A stretch of DNA of 64,000 nucleotides from Ligula intestinalis (Eukaryota > Platyhelminthes > Cestoda > Diphyllobothriidea > Diphyllobothriidae), in contig JAYGXS010000008.1 of NCBI GenBank assembly GCA_036362985.1, forward strand, positions 6,457,449 through 6,521,448. The letters are read 5' to 3'. Within the stretch, counting starts at the first letter, position 1. Every line of letters starts with the position of its first letter. Both the position numbers and the translations under genes were made by a program. A model generated the notes under the pieces. That model saw only the letters and a program-made list of their open reading frames with translations. It did not search any database and was not told where the DNA came from. Of this stretch, positions 9,946-20,789 are shown piece after piece.

Positions 9946-10307
9946 TAGAAGGCAACGTTGTGGCTCCGATTGTAAACATTTTGAATCCATTATCACTACA
10001 TTTCGGCGTTGAAGGCATTTTTATCATTATTTATGGAAATAAAACGCATGACTTTCGTTATGATTTGAAGGGTGTATTTAGCAATCTGCACAGTCTCGAA
10101 TTAGGATTTTCGTTTAATATAAAGCCGATCGTTCATCAAACAGGGAATTTAGATGAGTCCAACGATCGCAAAAGGCGTTTTAAAGGACAAGTCCTCTAAG
10201 CAAAGAAGTTGAACGTGTAGTCTTTATTTAGAAAGAATTGTTGATTGCGAATTCAAATGATAAATTTAGCTTAGATTGTCAAATCAGTTCGATGAAATGA
10301 CATCAGT

Positions 10308-10953
10308 GCAGAGGAGAGAGGAGCGTTCACCGGCGGAGGTTTATAACAAACCTGACGTTTCGGGTAGTTGTCTCGTCTAAGACCTTCAGAGAATAGATAT
10401 TTTGGCTCACGGTCCTCGTGTTTATGCCGTTCTTTCTTGTGTGTGCCTATTTAGCCAATCATGTTTGAGCCACTGTGTGTCTAACCACGTCTTCAGTCTC
10501 CTCGTCTGTCGGTCTCCTGCCTGTCACCGTGTCGCTTATTTTGGTGTCGGCCCTCTGTGTGTTCATTCCGTGCCATTTTGTGACACCATGACTGACGCTC
10601 GGAATAAGCATGTTGGCCGCGGCGTTGGCTGACCGCGTGGTAATGCGGTTTGCGCTGGTGTTAGACCGCTGTATGTTAGTTTCATGGCATCCCATGGTGT
10701 CCCAGAACTAAAACACAAGGGAGCGACAGGATGACAGGCAGGAGACCGTCAGACGAGAAGACTAAAGACGTGACAAAAAACGCACAGAGTGGCTCAAACA
10801 TGATTGGTAGAAAAAGCACATGAAAGAAAGGACGGCATTAAGACGAGAACCGTAAGCCAGAGTATCCATTTACTGAAGATGGTTAGACGAGACAACTACC
10901 CTACAAGTCAGGCTTGTAATAAACCTCTCCCGGTGAACGCTCTTCTCTCTTCT
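10308..10953. repeat. Foldback element of two inverted PLE-type tails, long copy
   Basis: The left arm (10,308-10,540) and right arm (10,720-10,953) are inverted copies at roughly 80-85 percent identity by eye, with an unpaired centre of about 180 bases. Each arm ends in the tail signature. On the right, CTGAAGATGGTTAGACGAGACAACTACC is followed by a decayed GAAACGTC, then AGGCTTGTAATAAACC and CCGGTGAACGCTCTTCTC. The left arm carries CGAAACGTCAGG on its minus strand. The tails face outward. ORFs at 10,402-10,695 are shadows of the arms. Confidence 0.75.
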
Positions 10954-10984
10954 GACCTACCACCCGGGAATCGAATTTTCAGCA

Positions 10985-11090
10985 CTATTAGTGACATTAG
11001 TACGCTTTGCAGTGAGACGAAAAATTCATTGTCTGATTGAAAATATTCCGATCACCAGTCTTATACCAAAGGTTCCCCTCCCCCAAAATC
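10985..11090 (+). repeat. Dispersed repeat R6, copy 1
   Basis: TTGCAGTGAGACGAAAAATTCATTG, GAAAATATTCCGATCACCAGTC and TTATA align with 14,878-14,970. Unknown class. The remainder up to 11,340 shows nothing further. Confidence 0.45.
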
Positions 11091-11349
11091 TGATCAGTTG
11101 ATATCAAAACCGGATCGGAATTGCGCGTGTTCCGGGACGCATGCACCGAGGTCCGCAAAGCTAACGGTGAAAAGTGCACACCACTGAGTCAGGCGTTGTA
11201 AACAGTCTAGAAAATTCTCCCAGGATCGCCGCTCGGGAACAGACCAATCAGCGTGCAGAGCAGAGCTCCCCTCCCATACGATTGGCCACTCCTTGCCTTT
11301 TTCTGCCCATTAGTCGGGTCACAACAGCGCGATAATAAAAATTCCTAGA

Positions 11350-11830
11350 AAATTGTATCATCCTGAGCGCATAACAGCTTGTCAGCTTATTGTAGATAAA
11401 GGTAAATGCCAGAAAGTTGTTTCTGAAGACCTGGGTATTCCAAGATCAACAGTTTCCAATCCTGTAAAAAAATATCGAGGCATACATTCATCCACCAAAT
11501 CAAAACGTGGAAGGTTAAGAAATGTTGTCTTTACAAAATAACTTGAAGATAACCTTATCAAGTTACTGGAAGACGATTTTATAATTGAAAAGTGAGATAT
11601 CACCGTGCACATATTAGTCAGTATATTTTGAGTAAATGACCGGAGCCCTTTGAAAACTCCATTGATACGGTACAGGAATGCATCGATCATTGTGAAATGT
11701 GCAACAAATGTTACAGATCGCTTTTGTTGGGCAAAATTGTATAAAAGTATTTTGGATATATGAATTGTGGAGAATGTAAGGCGTTTGCGAAATGGCAGCA
11801 TACAAAACTTTCACTGTATATTCAGTATGA
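11350..11830 (+). pseudogene. Tc1/mariner-like transposase remnant
   Basis: 11,353-11,541 encodes an N-terminal helix-turn-helix like those of Tc1-family transposases: EDLGIPRSTVSNPVKKY sits where the family has (D)LGISRSTVSNIVKKY, followed by a basic KSKRGRLRNV stretch. After the stop the frame goes on with KLLEDDF, and at about 11,690-11,760 with a CATNVTDRFCWAKLYKSIL-like piece resembling the R-WA segment before the first catalytic Asp. Stops and missing DDE residues show it is dead. Known role: cut-and-paste transposition into TA sites in the nucleus. No terminal inverted repeats were identified. Confidence 0.65.
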
Positions 11831-11869
11831 CATATTCGTCTTTTGATCTTTAACGTTGCGAAAATCCCC

Positions 11870-11925
11870 ATTCGATAATTCAGAAGGACATTTGGCAAGC
11901 ATACGTATACTTTCGATACATACAC
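11870..11925 (-). repeat. Inverted hammerhead-like tail at the 5' side of a PLE
   Basis: Minus strand: ATCGAAAGTATACGTATGCTTGCC followed by AAATGTCCTTCTGAATTATCG. It aligns with the tail at 18,345-18,410 and is the inverse of the tail at 12,985-13,035. Helix III (AGTATACGTATGCT) is well paired. The CTGATGA side is truncated. Confidence 0.6.
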
Positions 11926-11959
11926 AACTCGCTTCTAAATACTGTCAACCAAGCACACC

Positions 11960-12780
11960 CCTCCATAAAGTTCACATTGGAGATGGAAACGGCAGGTTCG
12001 CTTACGTTCTTGGACGTTCTCCAAAGCAGACGACCTGATGGTAGCCTACGAAGGAGCGTTTATAGATAGAAAATCTGGTCCGGACAGAACACAAACTTTC
12101 ACAGCTTCGTACCCATCCAGCAGAAGCGTAATCTAGTCCGCTGCTTAACGCAAAGGGCTAGAAAAATCTGCTCGGACGATACTATCGAAAGAGAGCTCAC
12201 GAAGATCCAGGACCTGCTTGGAGAGAACGGGTACCCTGACAAGTTTATTCAGAAAAACATGATGGAGAGAGAACGCACACCCTTAACACCCATCGTGGAA
12301 TAGAAGACCCTTTTCCTCAAAGTGCCCTTTCAAGGGGACGCAGCAAGTGAACTGCTAAGCCAACGCCTTATCCAAGCCATATTACGAAGCTTTCCAGCGG
12401 CGAAAGTTGGGGTGTTATTCTCAACAAACCCGGTCCTACACGGCGAAGGTAAGGATAAGCTGCCAGCCCAGACCACTTCCATGTGCATTTACTCATTAAT
12501 TTGTTCCTGTTGAGCAGGTTACATAGGTCGCACGAGCCGGCGCTTATCCAAGAGGATATGGAAGCATCTGCCAGCATGGCTTAACAAAGGTGAAGCCGGG
12601 AATATCAACAGTTCCATTCTTGCCCATATGGTGGACTCTGGACACCATGTTGACACGAACGAAGCCTTTAAGGTGATCTACAAGGTCTCACCAGATTACC
12701 CGAAGTCCCTGGGTCAACGGCTGCTGGCAACAGCGGAGGCCACGGCCATTCGCCTGATGAGGCCGACGTTGTGCGCGTAG
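11960..12780 (+). pseudogene. Penelope-like element: RT end, linker and GIY-YIG nuclease
   Basis: A 5'-truncated PLE. 12,010-12,300 encodes the RT C-terminus and linker (FLDVLQSRRPDGSLRRSVYR, then VRCLTQRARKICS, then GYPDKFIQKNMM). 12,322-12,780 encodes the GIY-YIG endonuclease: AKVGVLFSTNPVLHGEGKDKL, a CIYSLICSC segment, then GYIGRTSRRLSKR with the catalytic-type Arg, then LAHMVDSGHHVDTNEAFKVI, ending at TAG 12,778-12,780. Only one in-frame stop (TGA 12,511-12,513) interrupts the nuclease domain. A frame change separates it from the linker. Known role: RT plus nick-making endonuclease for PLE retrotransposition. It is followed by a 3' UTR and a hammerhead-like tail, and preceded by an inverted tail. 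Confidence 0.85.
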
Positions 12781-13080
12781 AAGAACCTTCTTCAGGCCCC
12801 AAGCCTAGCATGGCCAACGGCCGCAGAACTACCAGCATTTTCCACGCGTTCTTTCCCCCCTCCCTCTCCTAATTACCCTGTCACTACCCCCTTTTTATCA
12901 ACCCAAACCCCAAGCCCCCATTCCCAAGACTAAGTTGATTAGAACGATAATTAATTGATTGCTTGTCACCCTGTACCTTCCCCTTCCATATAAATGAAAT
13001 GGCCCGAAGAGAATTTATCGAGAGTATACGTATGCTCAACAACTGTACTTTTGATCTTTAGTGTAAATAAGAACTCTATT
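12781..13080 (+). repeat. PLE 3' UTR with hammerhead-like tail
   Basis: The C- and T-rich UTR (CGCGTTCTTTCCCCCC, CCTAATTACCCTGTCA) leads to AATGGCCCGAAGAGAATTTATCGAGAGTATACGTATGCTC at 12,996-13,035. The core reads CCGAAGA instead of CTGANGA (position 4 changed) and GAGA instead of GAAA, so this copy should be inactive. The whole block recurs inverted at 18,320-18,600. Confidence 0.75.
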
Positions 13081-13764
13081 TAAATCAAACGAGTCGTATG
13101 TTTTTTGTACTGCTGTTTGTAATTTTTGTCCTCATTTATGTTAGGTGGCTGTTGGGCTTTAATGGATGATTATCCAAATGTTTCTTGAATACCTTCACAG
13201 TGGGTGAATGCGCAGTAGACTCTGGCAAGGAGTTCCAATGTCGAATGACCTTTTGAGGGAAGGATGCACGTTGGCTTGTTCAGTGTAGTTCCTTTTTCAA
13301 CTGACAGTAATGCCTTCTGAGGTTTCTTCTTGGGGTCATCAGCTGTGTGGAAGTAGCTTGAACCACTCAACTAATCTAATGCGAGAAGGAATGCTCCAAT
13401 TCAAGGAAAAGATATCTACTTGAAAGAATGAAGAATGCTACGTAACTTGTAAGGGAAAATAACGTGAAAATTTATTTTCAACAGTTGGAGACATTCTTCG
13501 GACAATATTTCGCACTATCTGATGTCCATCGAGACTACTTCGATTAAATATTATTAGCTATGCATTCGAAATATTAATGAAAGATTGTTTTTTTTACTAA
13601 AAAGCTTAAACAAAGTACAGAAAATAATTCTTACATACAATAAGTAATAATCTGGTTTTTATGTCTACAGACCTGGTTTTGATTTCAACCAATCCGGTTT
13701 TGATTTCAACTGATTCGGTTTTCGAGAAAAAAACCGAAGGTCATCCCTATTTGTCTCTTTAGCT
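13081..13764. other. Unassigned sequence
   Basis: Contains a 66-residue minus ORF (13,170-13,370) and AT-rich DNA with the short repeat TTTTGATTTCAAC-GATTC-GGTTTT at 13,675-13,725. No gene supported. Confidence 0.4.
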
Positions 13765-14095
13765 GGGTTGCAGTGAGTTTCCGTGTACGAGACCCCTAGT
13801 TTGGGGACTTGATCTAGAAGAATGAGATTTATCAATTTATTACGTTATCATGTTCCTTAGGCCTTGTGTGTTTGTAATTCGAAGCCGCATTCTTATTTAC
13901 TTAAATTTATATTCTTGGTTCGTTTTGATTTTCCTTGCATTGCTTTCATCATAGTTTATCACCCTTAATCAATTTAGCCAAGGACCACAAAAAACGGCGT
14001 TTACTATGGAGAAGCGAATACTTTTATTCACCTGACTTTTAGACATTTGTCGCGAGTGCTTCATCAGAGACATCAGCAGAAAACGGTAAAAGAAA
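13765..14095. repeat. Repeat R5 copy 2 and adjacent minus-strand PLE-type tail
   Basis: 13,765-14,020 is the second R5 copy (partner 9,655-9,945). At 14,030-14,095 the minus strand reads CTGATGAAGCACTCGCGAC, then TCTAAAAGTCAGGTGAATAAAAGTATTCGC. This is the CTGAnGA-hairpin-AAAGTCAGG-AATAAA order of the class B tails. Confidence 0.5.
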
Positions 14096-14329
14096 TTATT
14101 CTCGTCCAAAAGTGCCTCTTTTAAGCAAGGTTGAGGCTCTGTTGGTAGGTTAAGTTTAGTACCTCTTTATTTTGAAATGGAAACCCAGTTTTATCATTTT
14201 TTATTGAAATACAGCGTGCAACTTTTGTTATGTTGTGATCGGTGCTTTTACCAACTCACACAGCCTCAACTCATTATTTTGCAGTGCATCAACCCTTTGC
14301 AACTCTCATCCCCAAAACGCTTGATACAG

Positions 14330-14850
14330 AATAAATGGGCGTTCCCATACGGTGAACTGAGAAGTTTCCTGAGCGAGCGAATTAATCATGTGCGAAGGGC
14401 CGGGCGCGGCAACAACTCGGACGACAGCGGGCATAATTGTCAGGCAATTATCAGGCCCGCATCTGACACTCACAAGGCAATTGTGGCAATATGTGAGTTA
14501 AACGCCTCAGTTAAGACCCATCGCTAGCTACAGAAGTGAATAATTGTCACACACATGCGGATGACTACTATGAACTATAAATAACGTGCAACCTGTGCAT
14601 ATCTCAACCTTATCTACGCATGCCCATGACTGTGTTCGCGACGGAATCCGATACGTCAGGCAAATAAAACTCTAGCTTTAAGGATCACATCCTGTTTTTC
14701 TGAACTGCCTCCTGGAACTCGTATATTCTTTACTATTGGCAATAACCATGACGTACGGATCGCTAATATCATTTTACAAGACATGTCCTCTAACTCGAAC
14801 ATGAAGAACCCACATATTTTCATAAAATCAATTTTATTAGGAATTTAAAG
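14330..14850 (+). repeat. Complex repeat R7, fragment with class B tail
   Basis: GGGCCGGGCGCGGCAACAACTCGGACGACAG aligns with the GGGCTGGGCCTAGCAAC and GGTTGGACGCAGCAAC blocks at 48.5 and 50.9 kb. It is followed by a class B tail at 14,625-14,760 (GCGACGGAATCCGATACGTCAGGCAAATAAA, then CTTTTTCTGAACTGCC). The 116-residue ORF at 14,177-14,527 overlaps it and is not recognised. Confidence 0.55.
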
Positions 14851-14859
14851 GCAAATTTT

Positions 14860-16340
14860 GATGCAAAGGAGCAAAATTTGTTCAAGATCTTGCGGTGAGA
14901 CGGAAAATGCGTTGCCTGATGGAAAATATTCTGACCACCAGTCCTATATCACTGGCACAAAAGGACCCCACGTTTTCATCAGGAAAATTGGGAGTATCAA
15001 CGGCTTCAGCGTTAGTCTAGTTGAAAAAGAAAAAAAAACTTTTTATAAATGGCATATATTAAGCGTTCAAAGTATTTGAAAAAATATGCCCGACAAAAAT
15101 CCACTTAAACGACTTGTTTTCAGACAGAGGCTTAATAAAATACTTGTTTTGAAGCGCGAGTGTTTATGGCTTCACACCTAAAGGCTGGTTTGATAATATG
15201 TATGCCTAATCAAAACAGGTATAAATAAAAGTCGGAGTTGTAACCGAAAAGTTTACTTGAACGTGGGTGTTAATCGATTAATAGTCCTGTCTGCTGAAGG
15301 AGGATATGTTAGTGTAAGTAGAAATCTTATCAAAGGATTAGTCATTAAGCAGTAACCCTAAATGCAGTGAGTTGACACAAGTACAGTAAACTTGCTATTA
15401 ATATCGGTACAGTTGTGTATTTACTGATGGCCAGTCGTGTATCACACTGCCCAAACGTCGTCCACTCTTGTATCAGAAGTATGGATAGCTTCATTGTAAG
15501 CCTAGATGAAGATAAAAAAGAGAATTTTACTAAAACACTAGCTCTGAGCATTCGAGGTAGTTGAAGAAAGCTTTCAGTGGATGTGTAATTAAAAGTGTAC
15601 CAAGTTGTCAACTAGATGTTTAAGAAAGAGCTCTTTTTTAGGACGCAATGAGGTACATTTTAATAATTGAATGTTGAGAAAGCAAGTTGATGTGTCTCAC
15701 TGGGGACAAAAAACGCTTAGACTCTTTATTTATAAGAAAAATGGAGAAATATCTGTATGCGGTTGTCGTTGACCAAACAGTTTTAAAGAATGCACTCAAG
15801 AACATGTGAACAGCAGTGCATCTTAGTTAAAGCAGCCTTGATTGTAGTCAAAAGTTAGGCAGGAGCCTTTCCTCTCGGTACTATATTATGACTGGAACGA
15901 TTGTTATCATTGTGTAAGAGTTTGAGCGGTGACTAATGGAAACTGCCTGCAGGAGCTACATTCATTTTGTCTATTTTTATTAATGAGAAAATAAGTAAGT
16001 GAATTTGGATTAAGATCTTCGGAAAAAACCATTACAAGCTCAGTCCGAAATTAGGTATATAAATCTTTCAGGAAGCCATCCTATCTTTGATTTATTTTTC
16101 TGTTTGTCTAGAGATTTTTCTTCTGTGACAGGCAGTAAGACCTAAACGTTCATGTAAATACCGGCGCACAGTGCACCTAGAACCCCTCAAACCTTTAGCA
16201 CTTTTTTTCTTTGTGACTCTCCATATACCTTTCTTTGGTTTACTGATAAATTTTGCAATAACGATCCTTTCACCTCTCCCTAAAATTGTTCGCTTTCTGC
16301 TTTGTGAGGGTACATGTACGCTTGTATTGTGACCAGGAAC
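14860..16340. other. R6 copy 2, then unassigned AT-rich DNA
   Basis: 14,878-14,970 aligns with 10,985-11,090. From 15,000 to 16,340 I see only short ORFs (for example 88 residues minus at 15,345-15,611) with no domain or repeat relation. Confidence 0.45.
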
Positions 16341-16352
16341 TCTTGACCACTC

Positions 16353-16354
<2 letters not shown>

Positions 16355-16385
<31 letters not shown>
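16355..16385. repeat. (AT)n microsatellite
   Basis: About 31 bases of uninterrupted AT dinucleotide. Confidence 0.95.
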
Positions 16386-16386
<1 letters not shown>

Positions 16387-16740
16387 TTAGAGCTTTACCA
16401 ACCTCCCCTCGCTTCATTACGGCCTCTATAATAACTATATCTCGACCTCTGTCCTCTGCGTTTTGCACCATCAGAATTCCAGGCATTGCTTTTTAAAGGC
16501 TTAGAGTTTTCTATTATAAATGCACTGCTGTAACATATGGTAAACACTGGGTGCAAAGTTTTAAAAAAAACAATCTCCTACCAATAAGGTTGAGGAGTGC
16601 ATAAACATTATTGTTGAATATTTACATTTAAACCAGTAATCCAACATTAAGATGATGCAAATAGTTAAAGGTCACCCTATCTATATGAGCATCTGTTTAG
16701 TAAGCCATTTAATTGACGCTGATTGGAAAAAACGAATATG

Positions 16741-17837
16741 TTATACAAGAGTAAGTTTTTTTACCGGCGGTCGGTCGGAAAACCGTCGCACGTATTTCAT
16801 TGTCCTTCTAGCCAAAAATAGCATCAACCCAAGAAGCAGGGCACAAAAGGCGAGTAGGACAAATCCAAAGACAACCATAGGAACTGCTGTCATTGATGAG
16901 GTACTGCAAAACAAGCCAAATCAAAATAGGTTTTAAACACTACCGAGACAGAAGTTTTAAATATCCAAAATTATAATGGAATTTATTTTAGCAAAGTAAG
17001 GTTTAGTATTGCACGTCATTAACCCCATCGTAACAACATTTTGTCGTATGGAAACGGTGGTTCTAGGGATCTTTTGGGGTGGCAGTAAAGGAAATTTGTA
17101 GAAGTAAGAGTACAGTGGAAACATGTAGTCGTATTTGTTTCCCGCGGCCGCTTGGAGTACGATGTTCCGCATGTTATTCGATGGCCAACGGGCGCTTTAC
17201 GCCAAAGACTATATAAATGAAACTCCATAACGGTATGTTGGACCTCAGATAAGTTGAAGTAAATTACCTCCTAACCACCATTTCCTTTGTTTTAAGAATT
17301 AAAAGATACCTGCATTTTCATAATCGGGTATTTTTGCAATGCGTTCAACGATAATACAGATTGGGAAAATCGACAAATATAAATCAAGAACAATTCTAAA
17401 TACAATAAAATAAAAATGCATATTGCAATTATTAAAGTACATTCCATCTCCCATCCTAATTCTCCATACATGCAGCCCCTATTACCACTGCGTGCCTAGA
17501 AAAAGGTAAGGATAGAGAGAATATGAGGGAAGCTAGTTAAACTACAGTTTCCGTTTTTTTAAGATAAATGTTAGCATTTAAAAGTATGCTGCTGTAGTTG
17601 TCATTAGCCTGTAAAATAAGCGTACCTATCGTTACTACAGTGGTCACTGTCTGTGTGAACACATTCCTTCTCCTTCATTTTCATAACAAGCACATTGTAC
17701 GTTCCAAAAGCAATCAGCGCTTTTGCACAGAGGAAGAGAATTCCATTGATGATTTCACATGTGAGGTACAATCTACCCGAACAGAATATTCTCTCCTTCT
17801 CTGGCAAACTTTCAGTTTCAGCGTCGTTAATGTCCAT
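16741..17837 (-). CDS. Two-exon gene for a small two-pass membrane protein
   Basis: Exons are 17,626-17,837 (212 nt) and 16,741-16,903 (163 nt). The donor is CGATAG|GTACGC and the acceptor TTTTGCAG|TACC. They join in phase 2 (AG|T, Ser71) to give 124 residues and a TAA stop. The first ATG lies directly after an acceptor-like TTTAATTTCAG, so a 5' UTR or further coding exon upstream is likely. Residues 1-26 are acidic. Residues 29-52 are hydrophobic (IINGILFLCAKALIAF...). Residues 53-74 are polar with three Cys/His-rich positions. Residues 79-102 are strongly hydrophobic (VPMVVFGFVLLAFCALLLG...). A basic tail follows (RRTMKYVRR). This predicts two membrane helices with both ends on the same side; the positive tail suggests cytosolic. 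I recognise no family and no function. The intron (722 nt) holds a repeat shared with 27.7-28.9 kb. Confidence 0.6.
17030..17500 (-). repeat. Intronic repeat shared with 27.7-28.9 kb
   Basis: Minus-strand 17,200-17,045 (CGGCCGCGGGAAACAAATACGACTACAT, then CCTTTACTGCC and ACCACCGTTTC) aligns with plus-strand 28,740-28,860. Plus-strand 17,300-17,480 (ATAATCGGGTATTTT, GAAAATCGACAAATATAAATCAA, TCCTAATTCTCCA) aligns with plus-strand 27,700-27,850. The ORFs at 16,957-17,228 lie in this repeat and are not taken as exons. Confidence 0.5.
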
Positions 17838-18315
17838 CTGAAATTAAATTTACAGATTTTTATTTAGGTTTTGGCTTCTTGCGATGTGGTAGTTTTGAAC
17901 TTATACCTAGGCCTTAAATGATAGCCCTGTCGGCAGAGAAAAGTCTAAAAACGCATTTCTGGTCCCGTAACTGCACGCAAATACCATCGGATGGTTGATG
18001 TTAAATCCCGAGTCAAAAACATTGAAGGTACTAGTGTTTGTCAAAAACAAGCATCTGTTTCATGATGGCGTAGTGCATGAGGCGTATTTGTTTAAAACGG
18101 CCAATAGGTTCTTATGTGGGGGAAGTTTAGACTAGTTATTGTTGTTCTAATTTCTAGTTCTCATTTATAAAAATAAACACAAACTTATAAGACGATGGCC
18201 AGCTGGTCTTGCTTAACTTCTCGATGGACATTTGCCACTACAAAACTATGAGTTAAAAGTTTTAAACACAACGAACGATGTATACACCCAGAGGATGAAG
18301 TAATTGAAAGCTTAC
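17838..18315. other. No feature recognised
   Basis: Likely holds the 5' end or promoter of the minus-strand gene, but no TATA box or further exon stands out. Confidence 0.35.
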
Positions 18316-18319
18316 TGAA

Positions 18320-18605
18320 TAATTTGCGTTTTCCAACGATCCTTGACTATTCAGAAGGACAGTTGGCGAGCATACGTATACGTTCGATAAATTCTCTTCG
18401 GGCCATTACATTTTTGTGGAAGGGGAAGGTACAGGGTGACAAGCAATCAATTAATTATCGTTCTAATCAACTTAGTCTTGGGAATGGGGGCTTGGAGTTT
18501 GGGTTGATAAGACGAGGGTAGTAACAGGGTAATTAGGAGAGGAAGGGGGGAAAGAACGCGTGGAAAATGCTGGTAGTTCTGCGGCCGGTGGCCATGCCCT
18601 GGACT
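18320..18605 (-). repeat. PLE 3' UTR and tail, inverted copy
   Basis: The reverse complement of 12,810-13,040 with few differences (CGCGTTCTTTCCCCCC, CCTAATTACCCTG, GACTAAGTTGATTAGAACG). The hammerhead-like part, minus strand 18,412-18,352, is AATGGCCCGAAGAGAATTTATCGAACGTATACGTATGCTCGCCAAC. It has the same CCGAAGA change as the 13.0 kb copy, so both descend from one variant subfamily. No coding part is attached. Confidence 0.8.
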
Positions 18606-20225
18606 AGATTTACTCGTTAAATCTTTGCGAATCCCTCAGCGCCTCTACCTATTGATCCTGTGTGCACTTGTGCGTGGCATTTGAAAGTCAGGCTGGCTTG
18701 AAGCAGTGGCAGGTTCATTTGTCACGCGTACTGCACTTAAAGGTTCAGAGGTACCCCTTTCGCAAAGGTCTTGAATAACCAAATAAGTGTTTAATGCCAT
18801 TGCGTGGTAAGTGCAGTTCGTAACCTGGTGTGCGATTCGGTGCAATGCCAATCCGAGAACACGTGCACTTGCGGCTGCTATCAAGTGCGCAAGCACTAGT
18901 GCCTGTCTACATTAATCCAATCTGGTCAATCACCGTCAAGTCTGATTGCGCTGTAGACGCTCTGATGACTGCATCGCTTATAGCCTTCGGATACCGGATG
19001 TGTCGTGGATTTTTGTGCACTTGTTCGACAGTCAACTTCCTCCAACCTACTCTCCACCATTGAGTAGATTTTTCGTCCCATCCGGCGTCTCTTAACCGGA
19101 ACCCTGCCTCATAAAAACGCAGCGGCAAGGGTTTTCTCTATTAGCTTCAACCGTTGCCAAAGAACTGCCGATACAATTCATATTAACGTAAGTGAATGTC
19201 ATCAATTAGTGTCGATATTCCAGATCGTAATCAGCAAGACAGCGAATCCGTGGTTCAGCTTTCAGAGCGTTGGAGTTTTGATCGAATGGCCTTTGTTTAT
19301 AGTCTCCGGCGGTGCACTACTTGGGTTTGGATATGGCTTGATAATTATGGCTAATGTGGCAAAAAATGGTCATTCCGATCAGCCTGTCGATTGTCAGCGA
19401 CGCTTATATGACTTGTTAGTAATGAGTATCCGTGTGTGTTTCATTATTTCAATTAACCGACGGCTGTTTGCCTTTCGCGTGAAACTATGTGAACAAACAC
19501 TTTCTGAGTGTTTCTGTTGTACCTATGCAACTCTCCGGGAGCTCAGAGGGGTTCGGCTATCGTTCCCTTGATAAAACTTAACTAAAATTCTTTAAGTTGA
19601 TTCATAGATGCTCCATTTTCCTTTGTTTTCTTTCCAAACTCTTAATCGTGAAACTCAATGATTATGTATATATTTAAGAAAAAGCATATTGCCTTCAATT
19701 TTTCTAGCTTTGCACATTTCCTACCCATATAATTTATCGTTTTATCCATTTCGTAATGCGTGGTTTTCTAATATTTGAAAAATTTTCCTCAATCAGTCAA
19801 ATGCCTTTTAATAAATTTGTCATATTTTTTAATAGCTCAATCTCCAAGGTACCAATTTTGGAGTATATAGACATGAGGACTTGAATGGGCATCGTTAAAC
19901 AGACTTTCAGTGGCCGTTACATCCGTATCTCGAGATCTCCTTATTCTGGGGTCAGGAGGCCAAGTACACTGCTTTATGTATATCCACCAGCTAGTGATTT
20001 GCCGAAGAGATGGATGTGGATGTACGTCAAGTTAATAAAACGCCAATCTGACTGCTTGTCTGTAAGGGCAACTGCAAATCGTCCAATGGGAGTATCTACT
20101 TCGGGTCCTGACACGTCACCTCTACTGTTTTTTAATGATACAAGAAACATGATCACCATTGTCTTGTTTCAGCACTTTAATTTCCTTATGAGTTATTTTT
20201 TTTGTGATATACATCAGTAGATTTA
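18606..20225. other. Unassigned sequence with weak ORFs
   Basis: ORFs include minus 18,907-19,128 and plus 19,209-19,571 (120 residues, with a hydrophobic WPLFIVSGGALLGFGYGLIIM run). Neither has splice context, start context or homology that I can support. No repeat relation was found. Confidence 0.35.
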
Positions 20226-20229
20226 AGGT

Positions 20230-20665
20230 CTATAGGCGTAGACAGGTATATCAACCAGAATGAAAACAAGGAAGGCTGGGGTACCCATTAATGAGCTGTA
20301 TCAGAGACCAGCAGAATACCGGCAAAACACGTGTCTGGACGTTGTAGTTATTACCTGAGCTCTTAGTTTGGTAAGTCAAAACATAAATATACACTTACAA
20401 TTTCGTTCTATGCCTATAAACATTAAATATGCTGATGTATACCGACAACAGAAAGTGATTTCTAAGTAGGTTGAAAAGTGGACCTTTAGAACCGGTATAT
20501 AAACTAGAAAGGAAACAGGGCAAGCCAAGGGACCGACTAATAAGCCGGACCCTTCGCCGCCATTTCAAGAAGCGGCTGAACTCCCTTGCAACACGTGTCT
20601 GGGCCTTTTAGTTAGTAGCTGGGCTGTAAATATAGAAAGTCACAACTTGTGTTGTCTTTTACCGT
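20230..20665 (+). repeat. Repeat R8, two tandem degenerate units
   Basis: 20,262-20,385 and 20,518-20,650 share ATTAATGAGC / CTAATAAGCC, AACACGTGTCTGG and GTTAGTAGCTGGGCT / GTTATTACCTGAGCT, then AAGTCA-AAC. Unknown class. Confidence 0.45.
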
Positions 20666-20789
20666 CATCAGACTGTTAGAAGGGAATGGCCCATCCTCGG
20701 ATGCACGAATCGCATACACATTTTTCGCAGTTTAGCGACCCCACAGATGTGGACTATCGTTTAGCTTTCGGCGAGGAGAAATTAATTGC

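Noticed and set aside
10402..10695. Overlapping ORFs of 76-78 residues on both strands
   Set aside because: They are the two strands of a foldback arm and have no start, splice or homology support.
19209..19571. 120-residue plus ORF with a hydrophobic run
   Set aside because: No homology that I can name, no promoter or splice context and no paralogue; expected by chance in 64 kb.
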